Positions 40,732 to 49,617 of a DNA stretch of 64,000 bases are shown here, piece by piece. Below the pieces are notes generated by a model. It was not told the origin of the DNA and ran no database searches. It saw only the letters and a program-made list of their open reading frames with translations. The translations under genes were made by a program, and so were the position numbers. Source of the DNA: Paenibacillus humicola (GTDB lineage Bacteria; Bacillota; Bacilli; Paenibacillales; Paenibacillaceae); contig NZ_JAQGPL010000001.1 of assembly GCF_028826105.1 (NCBI RefSeq), forward strand, positions 1,638,501 to 1,702,500, in the 5' to 3' direction. Within the stretch, counting starts at the first letter, position 1. Every line of letters starts with the position of its first letter.

Positions 40732-41895
40732 TTAGCGAACCGGCTGTTCCTCCCTGCGAATCGGCGGCAGCGGCCCGAAAAACTGGTACAGGGCGCACTC
40801 GATCCGCCCGTTAAACAGCTTGCGCTTCTTGTCCGCCGGCCGGCCGAAATAATGCTCGACCGATTTGGAGGGGCTGAGCGCAAAGAACGACCAGGTCGGC
40901 AGGTAGAGGGCGGCCAGACCGAGCTGGCGGATGGCTTTCTCCGCTTCAGCGTCGTCGCCGAGGCGCTCGCCATACGGCGGGTTGGTAACGATGCAGCCAT
41001 AATCGTCCTCCGGCTTCGCTTTGGCGGCCGGCAGAACGGAGAGCTTGATCTCCTTCGCGAAGCCGGCTTTCCGTACGGCGGCTTCGGCGACCTCGATCGC
41101 TTTCGGATCGAGGTCCGACCCGGCGATCGACAGCGGGATATCGTCCTTCACCGCGTCGAACGCTTCCTCGCGGGCCGCCTCCCAGAGCGCTTCGGGAACG
41201 ATCGGCCATCGTTCGCCATTAAACGAACGGCGAAGACCGGGGGCGATGTTCCAGCCGATCATGGCCGCTTCGATCGGGATCGTGGCCGATCCGCAAAACG
41301 GGTCGTACAAGGGGCGCTCCGGATGCCAGCGGCTGAGCAGCACCATTGCGGCGGCCATCGTTTCCTTGAGCGGCGCTTCCGTCACGAGCCGGCGATAGCC
41401 GCGCTTGTGCAGGCTGGGGCCGGTCGTGTCAAGCGTCAGCATGGCGATATCGTTGAGCAGCCATACCTCGATGACGAAACGGGCGCCGTCCTCTGGAAAC
41501 CATTCCAAGCCGTGCGCCGATTTCATTTTCTCAACGACCGCTTTTTTGACGATGCTTTGACAGGCCGGGACGCTCGACAGCTGCGACTTGTGCGAACGGC
41601 CTTCGACCGGAAATTCGCCGTCCGCCGGAATCCAGTCCGGCCAGTCGACGGCCTTGGTTCCTTCAAACAGCTCGTCGAAGGTGCGGGCGGGAAATTCAGC
41701 CATTTTGACAAGCACGCGGTCGCTTGTCCGCAGCCACAGGTTGGCGCGGCAGATGTCGGCCGGTCCGCCGGTAAACGTCACGCGGCCGTTCTCGGTTCTT
41801 GCATCGTCGTAGCCAAGCTCCTTCAGCTCGCGCGCGACAACCGCTTCGAGGCCCATCGGGGCGGTTGCGATCAATTGCAGCTTTCTATCGCTCAT
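40732..41895 (-). CDS. THUMP-domain class I methyltransferase (YpsC/RlmL-like)
   Basis: A 387-residue enzyme close in length to Bacillus YpsC. N-terminal THUMP-like RNA-binding region (about 1-160, KLQLIATAPMGLEAVVAREL), then a Rossmann methyltransferase with LYDPFCGSATIPIEAAMIGW (AdoMet binding), IAGSDLDPKAIEVAEAAVRK and the catalytic TNPPYGERLG. The N-P-P-Y motif is that of N2-guanine or N6-adenine methylases; the family modifies 23S rRNA guanines. The frame opens at 41994 but ATG 41895 starts the family N-terminus and has GGAGTGA upstream. Single gene on the - strand. Confidence 0.92.
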   Translation of the reverse strand: MSDRKLQLIATAPMGLEAVVARELKELGYDDARTENGRVTFTGGPADICRANLWLRTSDRVLVKMAEFPARTFDELFEGTKAVDWPDWIPADGEFPVEGRSHKSQLSSVPACQSIVKKAVVEKMKSAHGLEWFPEDGARFVIEVWLLNDIAMLTLDTTGPSLHKRGYRRLVTEAPLKETMAAAMVLLSRWHPERPLYDPFCGSATIPIEAAMIGWNIAPGLRRSFNGERWPIVPEALWEAAREEAFDAVKDDIPLSIAGSDLDPKAIEVAEAAVRKAGFAKEIKLSVLPAAKAKPEDDYGCIVTNPPYGERLGDDAEAEKAIRQLGLAALYLPTWSFFALSPSKSVEHYFGRPADKKRKLFNGRIECALYQFFGPLPPIRREEQPVR

Positions 41896-42039
41896 CGCGA
41901 ATGCGTTCACTCCGCTTCGGGCAGCGGGCGGCGGTTGTATCCGCCCCTGCAAAATCATACAATTAAGTATAGACAAACCGGCGGTACAAGACAACGGCAG
42001 CCATTTTGAACGAACGAAACAGGGGAGGCGCTAACGAAA

Positions 42040-42672
42040 ATGACGATGACGACGGAAACTTATGTGGAGAAGCTGCTGGGAGAAGATTCGGATTTGCAGC
42101 GGGTCATGGAATCGATCCGGGCGAATGGCATGCCGGAAATATCGATTGCCCCGGGCTACGGCAGGCTGCTGACGATGCTCGTGCGGATGTCCGGCGCGAA
42201 GCACGTGCTGGAAATCGGCGCGCTCGGCGGCTACAGCGGGATTTGTCTGGCGCGCGGACTCGCCGAAGGCGGCACGCTGACGAGCCTCGAGCTGATGCCG
42301 AACTATGCGGAGGTGGCCCGGTCGAACCTGCGCGAAGCGGGCTTTGGCGACCGCGTCGAATATATCGTCGGCGATGCGAAGGCCGGTCTCGACGAGCTCG
42401 CGCGTCAGGGAAAATCGTTCGATTTTCTCTTTATCGACGCCGACAAGGACAATTATCCGGCGTATTTGGAAAAGGTCATCCGGCTGGCGAAGCCAGGCGC
42501 GGTCATCGCCGGCGACAATGCGCTGATGCACGGCCGGACGATCGACCCGGAGCGGAGCGGGCCTTCCGTGCAGGCGATGCGCGAATTCAACGAGCGGATG
42601 ACCGGAGATCCGCGCCTGCTCGGCACGCTGCTGCCTGCCTACGACGGGCTTGCCGTCGCCATTGTCAAGTAG
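42040..42672 (+). CDS. SAM-dependent O-methyltransferase
   Basis: A 210-residue class I methyltransferase of the COMT-like O-methyltransferase family 3. Motif I is HVLEIGALGGYSGICLARGL, followed by LTSLELMPNYAEVARSNL, the metal-binding DFLFIDADKDNYPAYLEKV and AGDNALMHG. The acidic motif implies Mg2+-dependent methylation of a hydroxyl (catechol-type) substrate; related Bacillus TrmR methylates 5-hydroxyuridine in tRNA, which is an alternative. AGGGGAGG precedes ATG 42040. It is divergent from the rRNA methyltransferase gene. Confidence 0.9.
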   Translation: MTMTTETYVEKLLGEDSDLQRVMESIRANGMPEISIAPGYGRLLTMLVRMSGAKHVLEIGALGGYSGICLARGLAEGGTLTSLELMPNYAEVARSNLREAGFGDRVEYIVGDAKAGLDELARQGKSFDFLFIDADKDNYPAYLEKVIRLAKPGAVIAGDNALMHGRTIDPERSGPSVQAMREFNERMTGDPRLLGTLLPAYDGLAVAIVK

Positions 42673-42707
42673 AAACGAAGGCAAAATAGAAGCTGCCGCA
42701 TCAAGAC

Positions 42708-42734
42708 GAAAAAAAGAGGGGCGCTGCGCCCCTC
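42708..42734 (-). terminator. Rho-independent terminator
   Basis: On the - strand GAGGGGCGC/GCGCCCCTC with a one-base loop, then eight T-equivalents (A run at 42708-42715). It ends the histidine phosphatase gene. Confidence 0.88.
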
Positions 42735-42792
42735 CGACGCAAACAAGCCGTCAGGCCGGGTTCAATGAAGGGAGCCCGGGCGGCCACGGATT

Positions 42793-43434
42793 CTAATCGG
42801 CCGTCAAATCGTTCAGGCTCAGCCTGCCTGCGATTTCGTAGCCGCGTCCCGGCCCGTTTGGCTTGACGACGACCGTTCCCATGTAGGGGATTTCGCCGAC
42901 AGCAATTCCGGCCGGTAGAGCGTGAGCGACGATGACCCGGTTGGCCCCGGCCGGCGGCGGCGTTTCGAGCAGCTCGTTCAAATGCGCGAGCGTTTCCTGC
43001 CGCTCTTCGGCCGTCAATGCGGAGAACGCGGCTAGCGGCGCGAGCGAATCGTCCGCCGCAACCCGCCGCGCTCCGAAGGCGATTTCGGCCGACTGTCTCG
43101 TGCGGCAATACGGGCTGGCCAGAACGGGCTGGGCGACGGGTATGCTTTTTTGTCTCAGCGATTGGCCGAAACGGAGCGCTTCTTCCCTGCCGGCATCGTC
43201 CAAATTGCGCTGGGAAGCGCAGTCGCCGAACGTCAAGCCGGGGCGATCCTGTCCGATCGTCGCCTGGCCGTGCCGGACGTACAAGACATACCCTCCGCTC
43301 TGAAGCTGGCGCATCAGAGCCGCGCTGTCGATTGCAGGCTCGCTTGACGCTGCGCCTCCCGCCCACAGCATAAGCAGCTGCAGCGCAGCGGCAATCAGCG
43401 GTACGATGCGGTGTTTTTTTATTGCGATCATCAA
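42793..43434 (-). CDS. Secreted histidine phosphatase family protein
   Basis: A 213-residue protein with an N-terminal signal (KKHRIVPLIAAALQLLMLWA, possible cleavage after AGGAAS) and a phosphoglycerate-mutase-like phosphatase domain. The catalytic RHG is in YVLYVRHGQATIG, the partner Arg in ASPYCRTRQSAEIAF and the late His in NRVIVAHALPAG, so the active site is complete. It probably works outside the membrane on an unknown phosphate ester. Start ATG 43434 (or 43431). It is divergent from the hem operon. Confidence 0.87.
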   Translation of the reverse strand: MMIAIKKHRIVPLIAAALQLLMLWAGGAASSEPAIDSAALMRQLQSGGYVLYVRHGQATIGQDRPGLTFGDCASQRNLDDAGREEALRFGQSLRQKSIPVAQPVLASPYCRTRQSAEIAFGARRVAADDSLAPLAAFSALTAEERQETLAHLNELLETPPPAGANRVIVAHALPAGIAVGEIPYMGTVVVKPNGPGRGYEIAGRLSLNDLTAD

Positions 43435-43563
43435 AGTTCAACTCTTTCTTTTCGGATGTATGCCTTGCATGTTTATCCTGCAAAATTCTCGGTTTTCTAT
43501 TCAAATCGGCGCCCGGCATGGCGTATTGTCATACGATTGTCAATGAAAGACAAACGGCGGCGG

Positions 43564-43593
43564 TTGTTTTTCGCAGGGGAAACAGGGCATAAT
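43564..43593 (+). promoter_or_regulatory. Candidate promoter of the hem operon
   Basis: TTGTTT (43564-43569), 18-bp spacer, CATAAT (43588-43593), 38 bases before hemE. Confidence 0.55.
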
Positions 43594-43630
43594 GGAAACG
43601 AAGGGAAAACGATAGAAATGGGGAACGTTC

Positions 43631-44701
43631 ATGAGCATCAACGACCGATTCATCCGGGCCTGCCGGAAGGAACCTGTCGATCGTGTACCCGTCTGGTATA
43701 TGCGACAAGCGGGACGGTACGATCCCGATTACAGGAAAATTAAAGAGAAATATTCGCTGCTCGAAATATGCCGCAGACCCGAGCTGGCCGCCGAGGTAAC
43801 GATGATGCCCGTGCGGAAGCTGGGCGTCGACGCGGCGATTTTATATTCCGACATTATGAACCCGGTCGCTTCGATCGGTATCGATTTCGATATCGTGCCG
43901 AACGTCGGCCCGGTCATCCATAACCCGATCGAGTCGGCGGCCGACGTGGCGCGGCTGAAGCCGATCGACGTGGAAGGCGATCTGCCCCATATTTTGGAGA
44001 CGATTCGCATTCTGGACCGGGAGCTCGAGGTGCCGCTCATCACGTTCGCCGGCGCGCCGTTTACGATTGCGAGCTATCTGATCGAAGGGCGGTCGTCGAA
44101 GTCCTACATCAAGACGAAGGCGCTGATGTACGGCGAGCCTGCGGTATGGCATATGCTGATGGACAAGCTGGGCGATATGGTCATCGCCTATTTGCGCGCG
44201 CATATGAATGCCGGCGGCAAAGCGTTCCAGCTGTTCGACAGCTGGGTGGGAGCGCTCGCTCCCGAGGATTACAGGCAGTATGTCCTGCCGACGATCGAGC
44301 GGATTTTCGCGGAGCTGGCGGATTTGCCGCAGCCGAAAATATATTATCCCGGCGTTGCCTCGGGCGAGCTGCTGGCGACGCTCGGCGAGGTCAAGGCCGA
44401 CGTCATCGGACTCGACTGGCGCGTGCCGATCGCCGAAGGACGGCGCCGCCTCGGCGGCACGTTCGGCGTACAGGGCAACCTCGACCCGTACGTGCTGGCC
44501 GCTCCGATGAACGTTATTGAGGCGCATGCCGCCCGCATTATCGATGAGGGCCTGCAGCAGCCGGGCTTCGTGTTCAATCTCGGGCACGGCCTGTTCCCGG
44601 AGGCGCCGCTCGACAAGCTGCGGGAGCTGACCGCGTTTGTTCATGCTTACTCGGCGAAAGCGATCGCCGCGACGGGCAAGGAGGAAGCATCGCATGTCTA
44701 A
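43631..44701 (+). CDS. hemE: Uroporphyrinogen decarboxylase
   Basis: A 356-residue enzyme converting uroporphyrinogen III to coproporphyrinogen III in the cytoplasm. The signature RVPVWYMRQAGRYDPDYR (substrate-binding Arg and the Asp region) is at residues about 19-36, and DSWVGALAPEDYRQYVLPTI and HGLFPEAPLDKLRELT are typical. GGGGAAC precedes ATG 43631. It is the first gene of hemE-cpfC-cgoX, the coproporphyrin-dependent haem branch of Gram-positive bacteria; its stop lies 8 bases inside the next gene. Confidence 0.97.
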   Translation: MSINDRFIRACRKEPVDRVPVWYMRQAGRYDPDYRKIKEKYSLLEICRRPELAAEVTMMPVRKLGVDAAILYSDIMNPVASIGIDFDIVPNVGPVIHNPIESAADVARLKPIDVEGDLPHILETIRILDRELEVPLITFAGAPFTIASYLIEGRSSKSYIKTKALMYGEPAVWHMLMDKLGDMVIAYLRAHMNAGGKAFQLFDSWVGALAPEDYRQYVLPTIERIFAELADLPQPKIYYPGVASGELLATLGEVKADVIGLDWRVPIAEGRRRLGGTFGVQGNLDPYVLAAPMNVIEAHAARIIDEGLQQPGFVFNLGHGLFPEAPLDKLRELTAFVHAYSAKAIAATGKEEASHV

Positions 44702-45617
44702 GGAACGCGTCGGGGTGCTCGTCATGTCGTACGGCACGCCGGAAAGCATGGACGGCATCGAAGAATATTACACGCATATCCGAAGAGGGCATGCGCCGAC
44801 GCCGGAGCAGCTGGCCGAGCTGACCGGGCGTTACGAGCGTATCGTCGGCGGCGTTTTTCCGCTGCGCGAGAACACGAACCGTCAAGTTGCCGGCCTGCAG
44901 GCGGCGCTCGACGCTTCGTCGCCGGGCCGTTACGTCTGCTATCAGGGGTTGAAGCACGCCCGGCCGTATATTGAAACCGGAATGGAAGAAATCGCGCGGG
45001 ACGGCATCACGAAAGCGATCGGCATTGTGCTGGCGCCGCATTATTCCGTCATGAGCGTCGGCGGCTACATCGAGCGGGCGAAAAAGCGGGCGGAGGAGCT
45101 CGGCGTGGACGCGGCCTTTGTAGAAAGCTACCACCTGCATCCGAAGCTGATCGAAGCGCTCTCGGAGCGTGTCGTCAATGCGCTGAAGGGCTTCGACCGT
45201 ACGGAGCCGCTCAAGGTGCTGTTCAGCGCCCACAGCCTGCCGCAGCGAATCCGCGAAATGGACGATCCGTACGAGCGGCAGCTGCTCGAGACGTCGTCCG
45301 CCGTCGCCGAGCGCTCCGGCGTAAACGACTGGGCGTTCACGTGGCAGAGCGCCGGGCGGACACGCGAGCCGTGGCTCGGCCCGGACATTTTGGAGACGCT
45401 GCGCGAAACGGCGGACAGCGGCTGCAAACAGGTGCTTTCGGCGCCGATCGGCTTTGTGTCGGATCACCTGGAAGTGCTGTACGATCTCGATATCGAAGCG
45501 AAAGCGGAAGCGGAGGCGCTCGGCGTTCGCTTCGCCCGCACCGACATGCTGAATACGGATCCGCGCTACATGCAGACGCTGGCCGAGTCGGTGGAAGCCA
45601 AGGATGAATGGCAATAA
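44694..45617 (+). CDS. cpfC: Coproporphyrin III ferrochelatase
   Basis: A 307-residue ferrochelatase (formerly HemH) that inserts iron into coproporphyrin III. The metal-site His is in IVLAPHYSVMSVGGYI and the catalytic acidic region follows; LFSAHSLPQRI and DWAFTWQSAGRTREPWLGPD are family signatures. It is soluble, as in Bacillus. ATG 44694 with GAGGAAGC overlaps the hemE stop by 8 bases, so translation is coupled; the longer frame to 44637 lies within hemE. Confidence 0.96.
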   Translation: MSKERVGVLVMSYGTPESMDGIEEYYTHIRRGHAPTPEQLAELTGRYERIVGGVFPLRENTNRQVAGLQAALDASSPGRYVCYQGLKHARPYIETGMEEIARDGITKAIGIVLAPHYSVMSVGGYIERAKKRAEELGVDAAFVESYHLHPKLIEALSERVVNALKGFDRTEPLKVLFSAHSLPQRIREMDDPYERQLLETSSAVAERSGVNDWAFTWQSAGRTREPWLGPDILETLRETADSGCKQVLSAPIGFVSDHLEVLYDLDIEAKAEAEALGVRFARTDMLNTDPRYMQTLAESVEAKDEWQ

Positions 45618-45646
45618 CGCCGGAAATTTTCGGAGGAGATGAATCT

Positions 45647-47242
45647 ATGCTGCGGAGAAGCGGAAAACCTGATCGTTTGGTCGTCATTGGCGGCGGGATC
45701 AGCGGACTGAGCTCCGCTTTTTATTTGCTGCGCGAAGCGGAAGCGCGCGGCCGAAAGGCGATTGTGACCATCGTCGACGCATCCCCCAGGCTCGGCGGCA
45801 AAATCGACACCCTGCGCCGGGACGGCTTCATCATCGAGCGGGGACCGGATTCGTTTCTGACGCGCAAAACGCCGACGATCGAGCTCGCCCGGGAGCTGGG
45901 CATCGAGCACGAGCTGGTCGCCCAAAACCCTTCGGGCAAAAAGTCGTTCATTTTGCACCGGGGCAAGCTTTATCCGATGCCGCCCGGGCTTGTGCTCGGC
46001 ATTCCGACGGAAATCATGCCGTTCGCCCGTACCGGTCTGCTTTCCTGGGGGGCCAAGCTGCGCGCGCTGCTCGATTTCGTCCTGCCGGCCCGCAAGGAGA
46101 CGGGCGACGAATCGCTCGGCGATTTTCTGTCGCGCCGTCTCGGGCCGGAGGTGATGGAGCGGGTGGCGGAGCCGCTGCTCGCCGGGATTTACGCCGGCGA
46201 TTTGAGCAAGCTGAGCCTGCAGGCGACCTTCCCGCAGTTCGCCCAGGCCGAGCGTAAATACGGCAGCCTGATCCGCGGCATGCGCGCGAGCAGGCGCAGC
46301 GCGCCTCCGGTGCCGGAGGTGCTGAAGGGGCTGCCCGACAGCCTGCGCGCCAGCATGTTTCTATCATTCAGGGGTGGCCTGTCCACCTTGGTGGAAGCGC
46401 TCCGCGGATCGCTGGACCGCTCCGGCACGGACTGGAAGCTGGGCGTAAAAGCGGTTGCGATCGAGCGCGTATCCGCCGGGGACGGCAGACGGAGCGGCGG
46501 AGGGCTGCAAATTCGTCCGGACGGCATATCGGCGGAGCCGGGTGCGGCAAGCGAAGCGGCGGTGATTGAAGCAGACGCGGGAACGGCAGCGGAGGCAGAA
46601 GCGGGGGCTCCATATCTGGTAAAGCTCTCTAACGGCGAGACGATCGCCGCCGACGGTATCGTCGTTACCGCGCCCGCTTATGCGGCCGCCGAGCTGCTCG
46701 CCCCGCATGCGGATGCTGCGGCGCTGCGGGCGGTTCGTTATGTCTCGGTCGCGAACGTGGTGCTTGCGTTCCACCAATCAACGCTGGCCGCACGGTTCGG
46801 CGGCTCGGGCTTCGTGATCCCTCGTTCGGAAGGCACGACGATTACGGCGTGCACGTGGACGTCGGTCAAATGGCTGCATACGAGCCCGGACGACAAGGTG
46901 CTGATTCGCTGCTATGTCGGACGGGCGGGCGACGAAGCGGCCGTCGACCTTCCGGACGATCAGCTGATCGCCGCCGTGCGCGGCGATATCCGCAGCACGA
47001 TGGGCATTACCGCAGAGCCGCTGTTTGTCGAGGTTACGCGCCTGCCCCGGTCCATGCCGCAGTATCCTGTCGGACATGTGCAGCAGACAAGCGCTCTGCG
47101 CAGGGAACTCGCCGCCAAGCTCCCGGGTGTCTGGGCGACGGGGGCCGCGTTCGACGGCGTCGGTTTGCCGGACTGCATCCGCCAGGGCCGGCAGGCTGCG
47201 GCGAAGATTTACGAAACGCTCGGTCAAGAGACCTCGTCTTGA
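45647..47242 (+). CDS. cgoX: Coproporphyrinogen III oxidase, FAD-dependent (CgoX/HemY)
   Basis: A 531-residue flavoprotein that oxidises coproporphyrinogen III to coproporphyrin III. The FAD fold is LVVIGGGISGLSSAFYLLRE, then VDASPRLGGKIDTLRRDGF; LAGIYAGDLSKLSLQATFPQ and the final GAAFDGVGLPDCIRQGRQAA are typical. It is longer than Bacillus HemY (about 470), partly because of an Ala/Glu/Gly-rich insert near residues 285-325. GGAGGAG before ATG 45647 decides the start; ATG 45608, inside cpfC, is in frame but poorly supported. It is the last gene of the operon. The product feeds CpfC. Confidence 0.94.
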   Translation: MLRRSGKPDRLVVIGGGISGLSSAFYLLREAEARGRKAIVTIVDASPRLGGKIDTLRRDGFIIERGPDSFLTRKTPTIELARELGIEHELVAQNPSGKKSFILHRGKLYPMPPGLVLGIPTEIMPFARTGLLSWGAKLRALLDFVLPARKETGDESLGDFLSRRLGPEVMERVAEPLLAGIYAGDLSKLSLQATFPQFAQAERKYGSLIRGMRASRRSAPPVPEVLKGLPDSLRASMFLSFRGGLSTLVEALRGSLDRSGTDWKLGVKAVAIERVSAGDGRRSGGGLQIRPDGISAEPGAASEAAVIEADAGTAAEAEAGAPYLVKLSNGETIAADGIVVTAPAYAAAELLAPHADAAALRAVRYVSVANVVLAFHQSTLAARFGGSGFVIPRSEGTTITACTWTSVKWLHTSPDDKVLIRCYVGRAGDEAAVDLPDDQLIAAVRGDIRSTMGITAEPLFVEVTRLPRSMPQYPVGHVQQTSALRRELAAKLPGVWATGAAFDGVGLPDCIRQGRQAAAKIYETLGQETSS

Positions 47243-47257
47243 CCGGCCGAACAACAA

Positions 47258-47308
47258 AAGAGCGCTGGAACCGTTAGGGCGATTAATATGCCCGGTTCCA
47301 GCGCTCTT
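47258..47308 (-). terminator. Long hairpin between cgoX and the pgpA-like gene
   Basis: AAGAGCGCTGGAACCG (47258-47273) is the exact reverse complement of 47293-47308; an inner GGGC/GCCC adds pairing. A T-rich tail follows on the - strand (TTGTTGTT), so it mainly ends the - strand gene. Confidence 0.75.
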
Positions 47309-47336
47309 GCTGCTCATGAAGACGAAAGCAGCCGCA

Positions 47337-47876
47337 TCAATCGATCGGCGGCTCGATGGTGCCTTCCCGCTCCGCCTGCTTGCGATGGGCGATCCGGCTG
47401 CTCGCCGAGGCGGCGATCGCACCGACGATATCGTCCAGGAACGTATGACATTCGTCATCCTCTTTATCGTTCAGCCGTTTCAGGACGCCCGGCTTCAGCT
47501 TGTCGACGTACCCGAAATTCGTGAAGCCGATGCTGCCGTATACATTCACGATCGACAGCGCGAGCACTTCGTCGCAGCCGTAAAGCCCTTCGTCGTTCTC
47601 GATCATTTCCTGCAGCGGCGGCAGCAGCTTGCCTTCCTCGGCCAGCAGGTCGAGCTGGATCCCCGTCAGCACCGCGTTCTGCACCTCGCGCTTCGACAGC
47701 ACCGCCTCCACATAAAGCTCGCATTCCTCGATCGTCAACCCGGGGTAATAATCCTTTTGCAGAAACATAACCAGCTCGGCGATCTGGGTAATCGTGACTC
47801 CCCGTTTGGCAAGCCATTCCTTCGTCGCATCGGCGACCTTCCGGCTGTTCAGGCTGTACAATTTCGATTTAGACAT
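47337..47876 (-). CDS. Phosphatidylglycerophosphatase A-like protein (YutG type)
   Basis: A 179-residue protein of the PgpA family, Bacillus YutG type, which dephosphorylates phosphatidylglycerophosphate or a related lipid phosphate. Recognisable segments are LVMFLQKDYYPGLTIEECEL, GLYGCDEVLALSIVNVYGSI and KEDDECHTFLDDIVGAIAAS, the last with the acidic metal-binding residues. There are few strongly hydrophobic helices, as in YutG. The frame opens at 48023, but ATG 47876 has AAGAGGTG upstream and begins the family region. Single gene, divergent from gerM. Confidence 0.85.
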   Translation of the reverse strand: MSKSKLYSLNSRKVADATKEWLAKRGVTITQIAELVMFLQKDYYPGLTIEECELYVEAVLSKREVQNAVLTGIQLDLLAEEGKLLPPLQEMIENDEGLYGCDEVLALSIVNVYGSIGFTNFGYVDKLKPGVLKRLNDKEDDECHTFLDDIVGAIAASASSRIAHRKQAEREGTIEPPID

Positions 47877-48021
47877 CGACTGCACCTCTTGCCTCATTTT
47901 GTTGGACAAAACTGGTCTAATTTTTTCGAGAGCTCGTATACATAGTACTACAAAACAGGAACTTGTACCAACCGGATGAAGAAGCTGACGGTTGAATTCC
48001 AATCGGGGAGGAATTATCGAC

Positions 48022-49392
48022 ATGACTCATTATCGCCTGCTTCGCCGGGCCGCGCTCGCCGGAGCGCTGGCGCTGCCCATTTTGACGACCGGATGCGGAT
48101 TGTTTTCCCAGCAGACAAGCCAGTCAATCGACCCGCCGCAAAACAGCGCCGCAGCGGGCAATGCCGCGGTCGGCAGCAGCGCAGCCGTTGACGGCACGGC
48201 GGCAAGCGGCACCGCAGCCGTTGACGGCACGGCGGCAAGCGGCACCGCAGCCGACGACGGCACGGCGGCAAGCGGTACCGCAGCCGATGACGGCACGGCG
48301 GCAAGCGGCACCGCAGCCGACGACGGCACGGCGGCAAGCGGCACCGCAGCCGACGACGGCACGGCGGCAAGCGGCACCGCAGCCGATAACGGTACGGCGG
48401 CAAGCAGCACCGCAGCCGATAACGGCAAAGCGGCAAACGGAACAGCCGCAGCAGGCAACTCCGCCTCGTCCGGCAGCGCAGCTTCCCAGGTCGGCGGACA
48501 AGCCGCTGAAGATACCGACTCGTCGCAAATGACCGTGTATTTGAAAAACGACGACGGCCTGCTCGCTCCGGTCACGATCAGCGCCGCGCTCGGAGCGCAG
48601 GAAAAGGCGGGCCAGAAGGCGCTCGAAATGATGGTGGACGGCGGTCCGTACGCGAAAGAGCTGCCCGATGGCTTCCAGGCCGTGCTGCCGAAGGGAACGC
48701 AGGTGAAAAGCTTCGATATCGTCAAAGACCAGAAAATGGCCGTCGTCGATTTCTCGAAATCGTTTACCGATTATAACGCGGCGGATGAGCGGCAGCTGGT
48801 CGAAGCGGTAACCTGGACGCTGACCGGCATGGATGGCGTCGACAAGGTGCAGCTTCAGGTCGAAGGTCAGACGCTGACCGAAATGCCGGTGGCCGGGATG
48901 CCGATCGACGAGCCGATTACCCGGGCGGTGGGCATCAATCTGGAGGAAGCGGACGGCGTCGATATTACGCGCTCGACTCCGGTGACGCTCTACTTCTCGG
49001 CCGTCACGCCAAACGATGAAACGTATTACGTCCCGGTTACCCGTCTCGTCGACCGCTCGGACAACCGCGCCAAGGCGGCCGTGCAGCAGCTGATCGACGG
49101 GCCGCTCGACACCCATCGTCTTACGCCTGTCATCACGCCGGACGTGACCGTCAAGGACGTTACCAAAAAAAGCGATGTCGTTACCGTCAACCTGCAGGAC
49201 AACGGTTATCAGGACGGCATGCAGGAGCCCGCGGAAATGATGGAGGCGATCGTGCTGTCGCTGACCGAAAACACGGGCGCCGACAAGGTGCAAATCGTGC
49301 TCAACGGCAAAACGGACGTAACCGACACGAACAACCAGTCCTACAGCCAGCCGGTCAGCCGTCCGGAGCATATGAATCCCTTCAAGTCGTAA
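48022..49392 (+). CDS. gerM: GerM-type lipoprotein with two GerMN domains and a repeat linker
   Basis: A 456-residue lipoprotein: signal and lipobox LTTGC (Cys near residue 25), an Ala/Thr/Gly/Asp-rich linker made of eight 11-residue repeats (DGTAASGTAAD type, about residues 57-144), then two GerMN domains, about 172-300 (from MTVYLKNDDGLLAPVTISAA) and about 320-445 (from PVTLYFSAVTPNDETYYVPV). GerM is needed for sporulation and germination and helps assemble the SpoIIIA-SpoIIQ channel in Bacillus. GGGGAGG sets ATG 48022. The order gerM-rph-rdgB is conserved in Bacilli. The repeat linker is much longer than in Bacillus GerM. Confidence 0.93.
   Translation: MTHYRLLRRAALAGALALPILTTGCGLFSQQTSQSIDPPQNSAAAGNAAVGSSAAVDGTAASGTAAVDGTAASGTAADDGTAASGTAADDGTAASGTAADDGTAASGTAADDGTAASGTAADNGTAASSTAADNGKAANGTAAAGNSASSGSAASQVGGQAAEDTDSSQMTVYLKNDDGLLAPVTISAALGAQEKAGQKALEMMVDGGPYAKELPDGFQAVLPKGTQVKSFDIVKDQKMAVVDFSKSFTDYNAADERQLVEAVTWTLTGMDGVDKVQLQVEGQTLTEMPVAGMPIDEPITRAVGINLEEADGVDITRSTPVTLYFSAVTPNDETYYVPVTRLVDRSDNRAKAAVQQLIDGPLDTHRLTPVITPDVTVKDVTKKSDVVTVNLQDNGYQDGMQEPAEMMEAIVLSLTENTGADKVQIVLNGKTDVTDTNNQSYSQPVSRPEHMNPFKS
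48190..48453 (+). repeat. 33-bp tandem repeat array, eight units, inside gerM
   Basis: Eight in-frame 33-bp units, each beginning GACGGC or AACGGC, encode DGTAASGTAAD and variants. Units 2-6 are nearly identical; units 7 and 8 are the most divergent, as usual at the edge of an array. Copy number is likely to vary between strains. Confidence 0.95.
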
Positions 49393-49454
49393 CGGGTCCG
49401 GCGGCCCTGGCAGCACACGGCCGGAAACGAAATACGCCAATCTCAGCGATCCGC

Positions 49455-49490
49455 AAAGAGGCTTCCCGCCGGGAGGCCTCTTTCGCTTTG
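49455..49490 (+). terminator. Rho-independent terminator
   Basis: AGAGGCTTCCC/GGGAGGCCTCT stem around GCC with one wobble, then TTTCGCTTT. It ends gerM, so rph has its own promoter. Confidence 0.75.
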
Positions 49491-49617
49491 TTCGGGACCG
49501 AATGCCGGAAAACCGCCTTCACTCCGGGCGAAAGATGATTTTCGCCCCCGACTTTGATAAAATGGAAGCGATTGGCTTGGCAGCATGCAGCAGATAAATG
49601 GAGGATAGCAAACCAAG

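Noticed and set aside
48014-49440. Long - strand frames made of Arg/Cys repeats opposite gerM
   Set aside because: These read the 33-bp repeat array backwards; repeats keep frames open on both strands. Not a CRISPR array either: units are contiguous, in frame and have no spacers.
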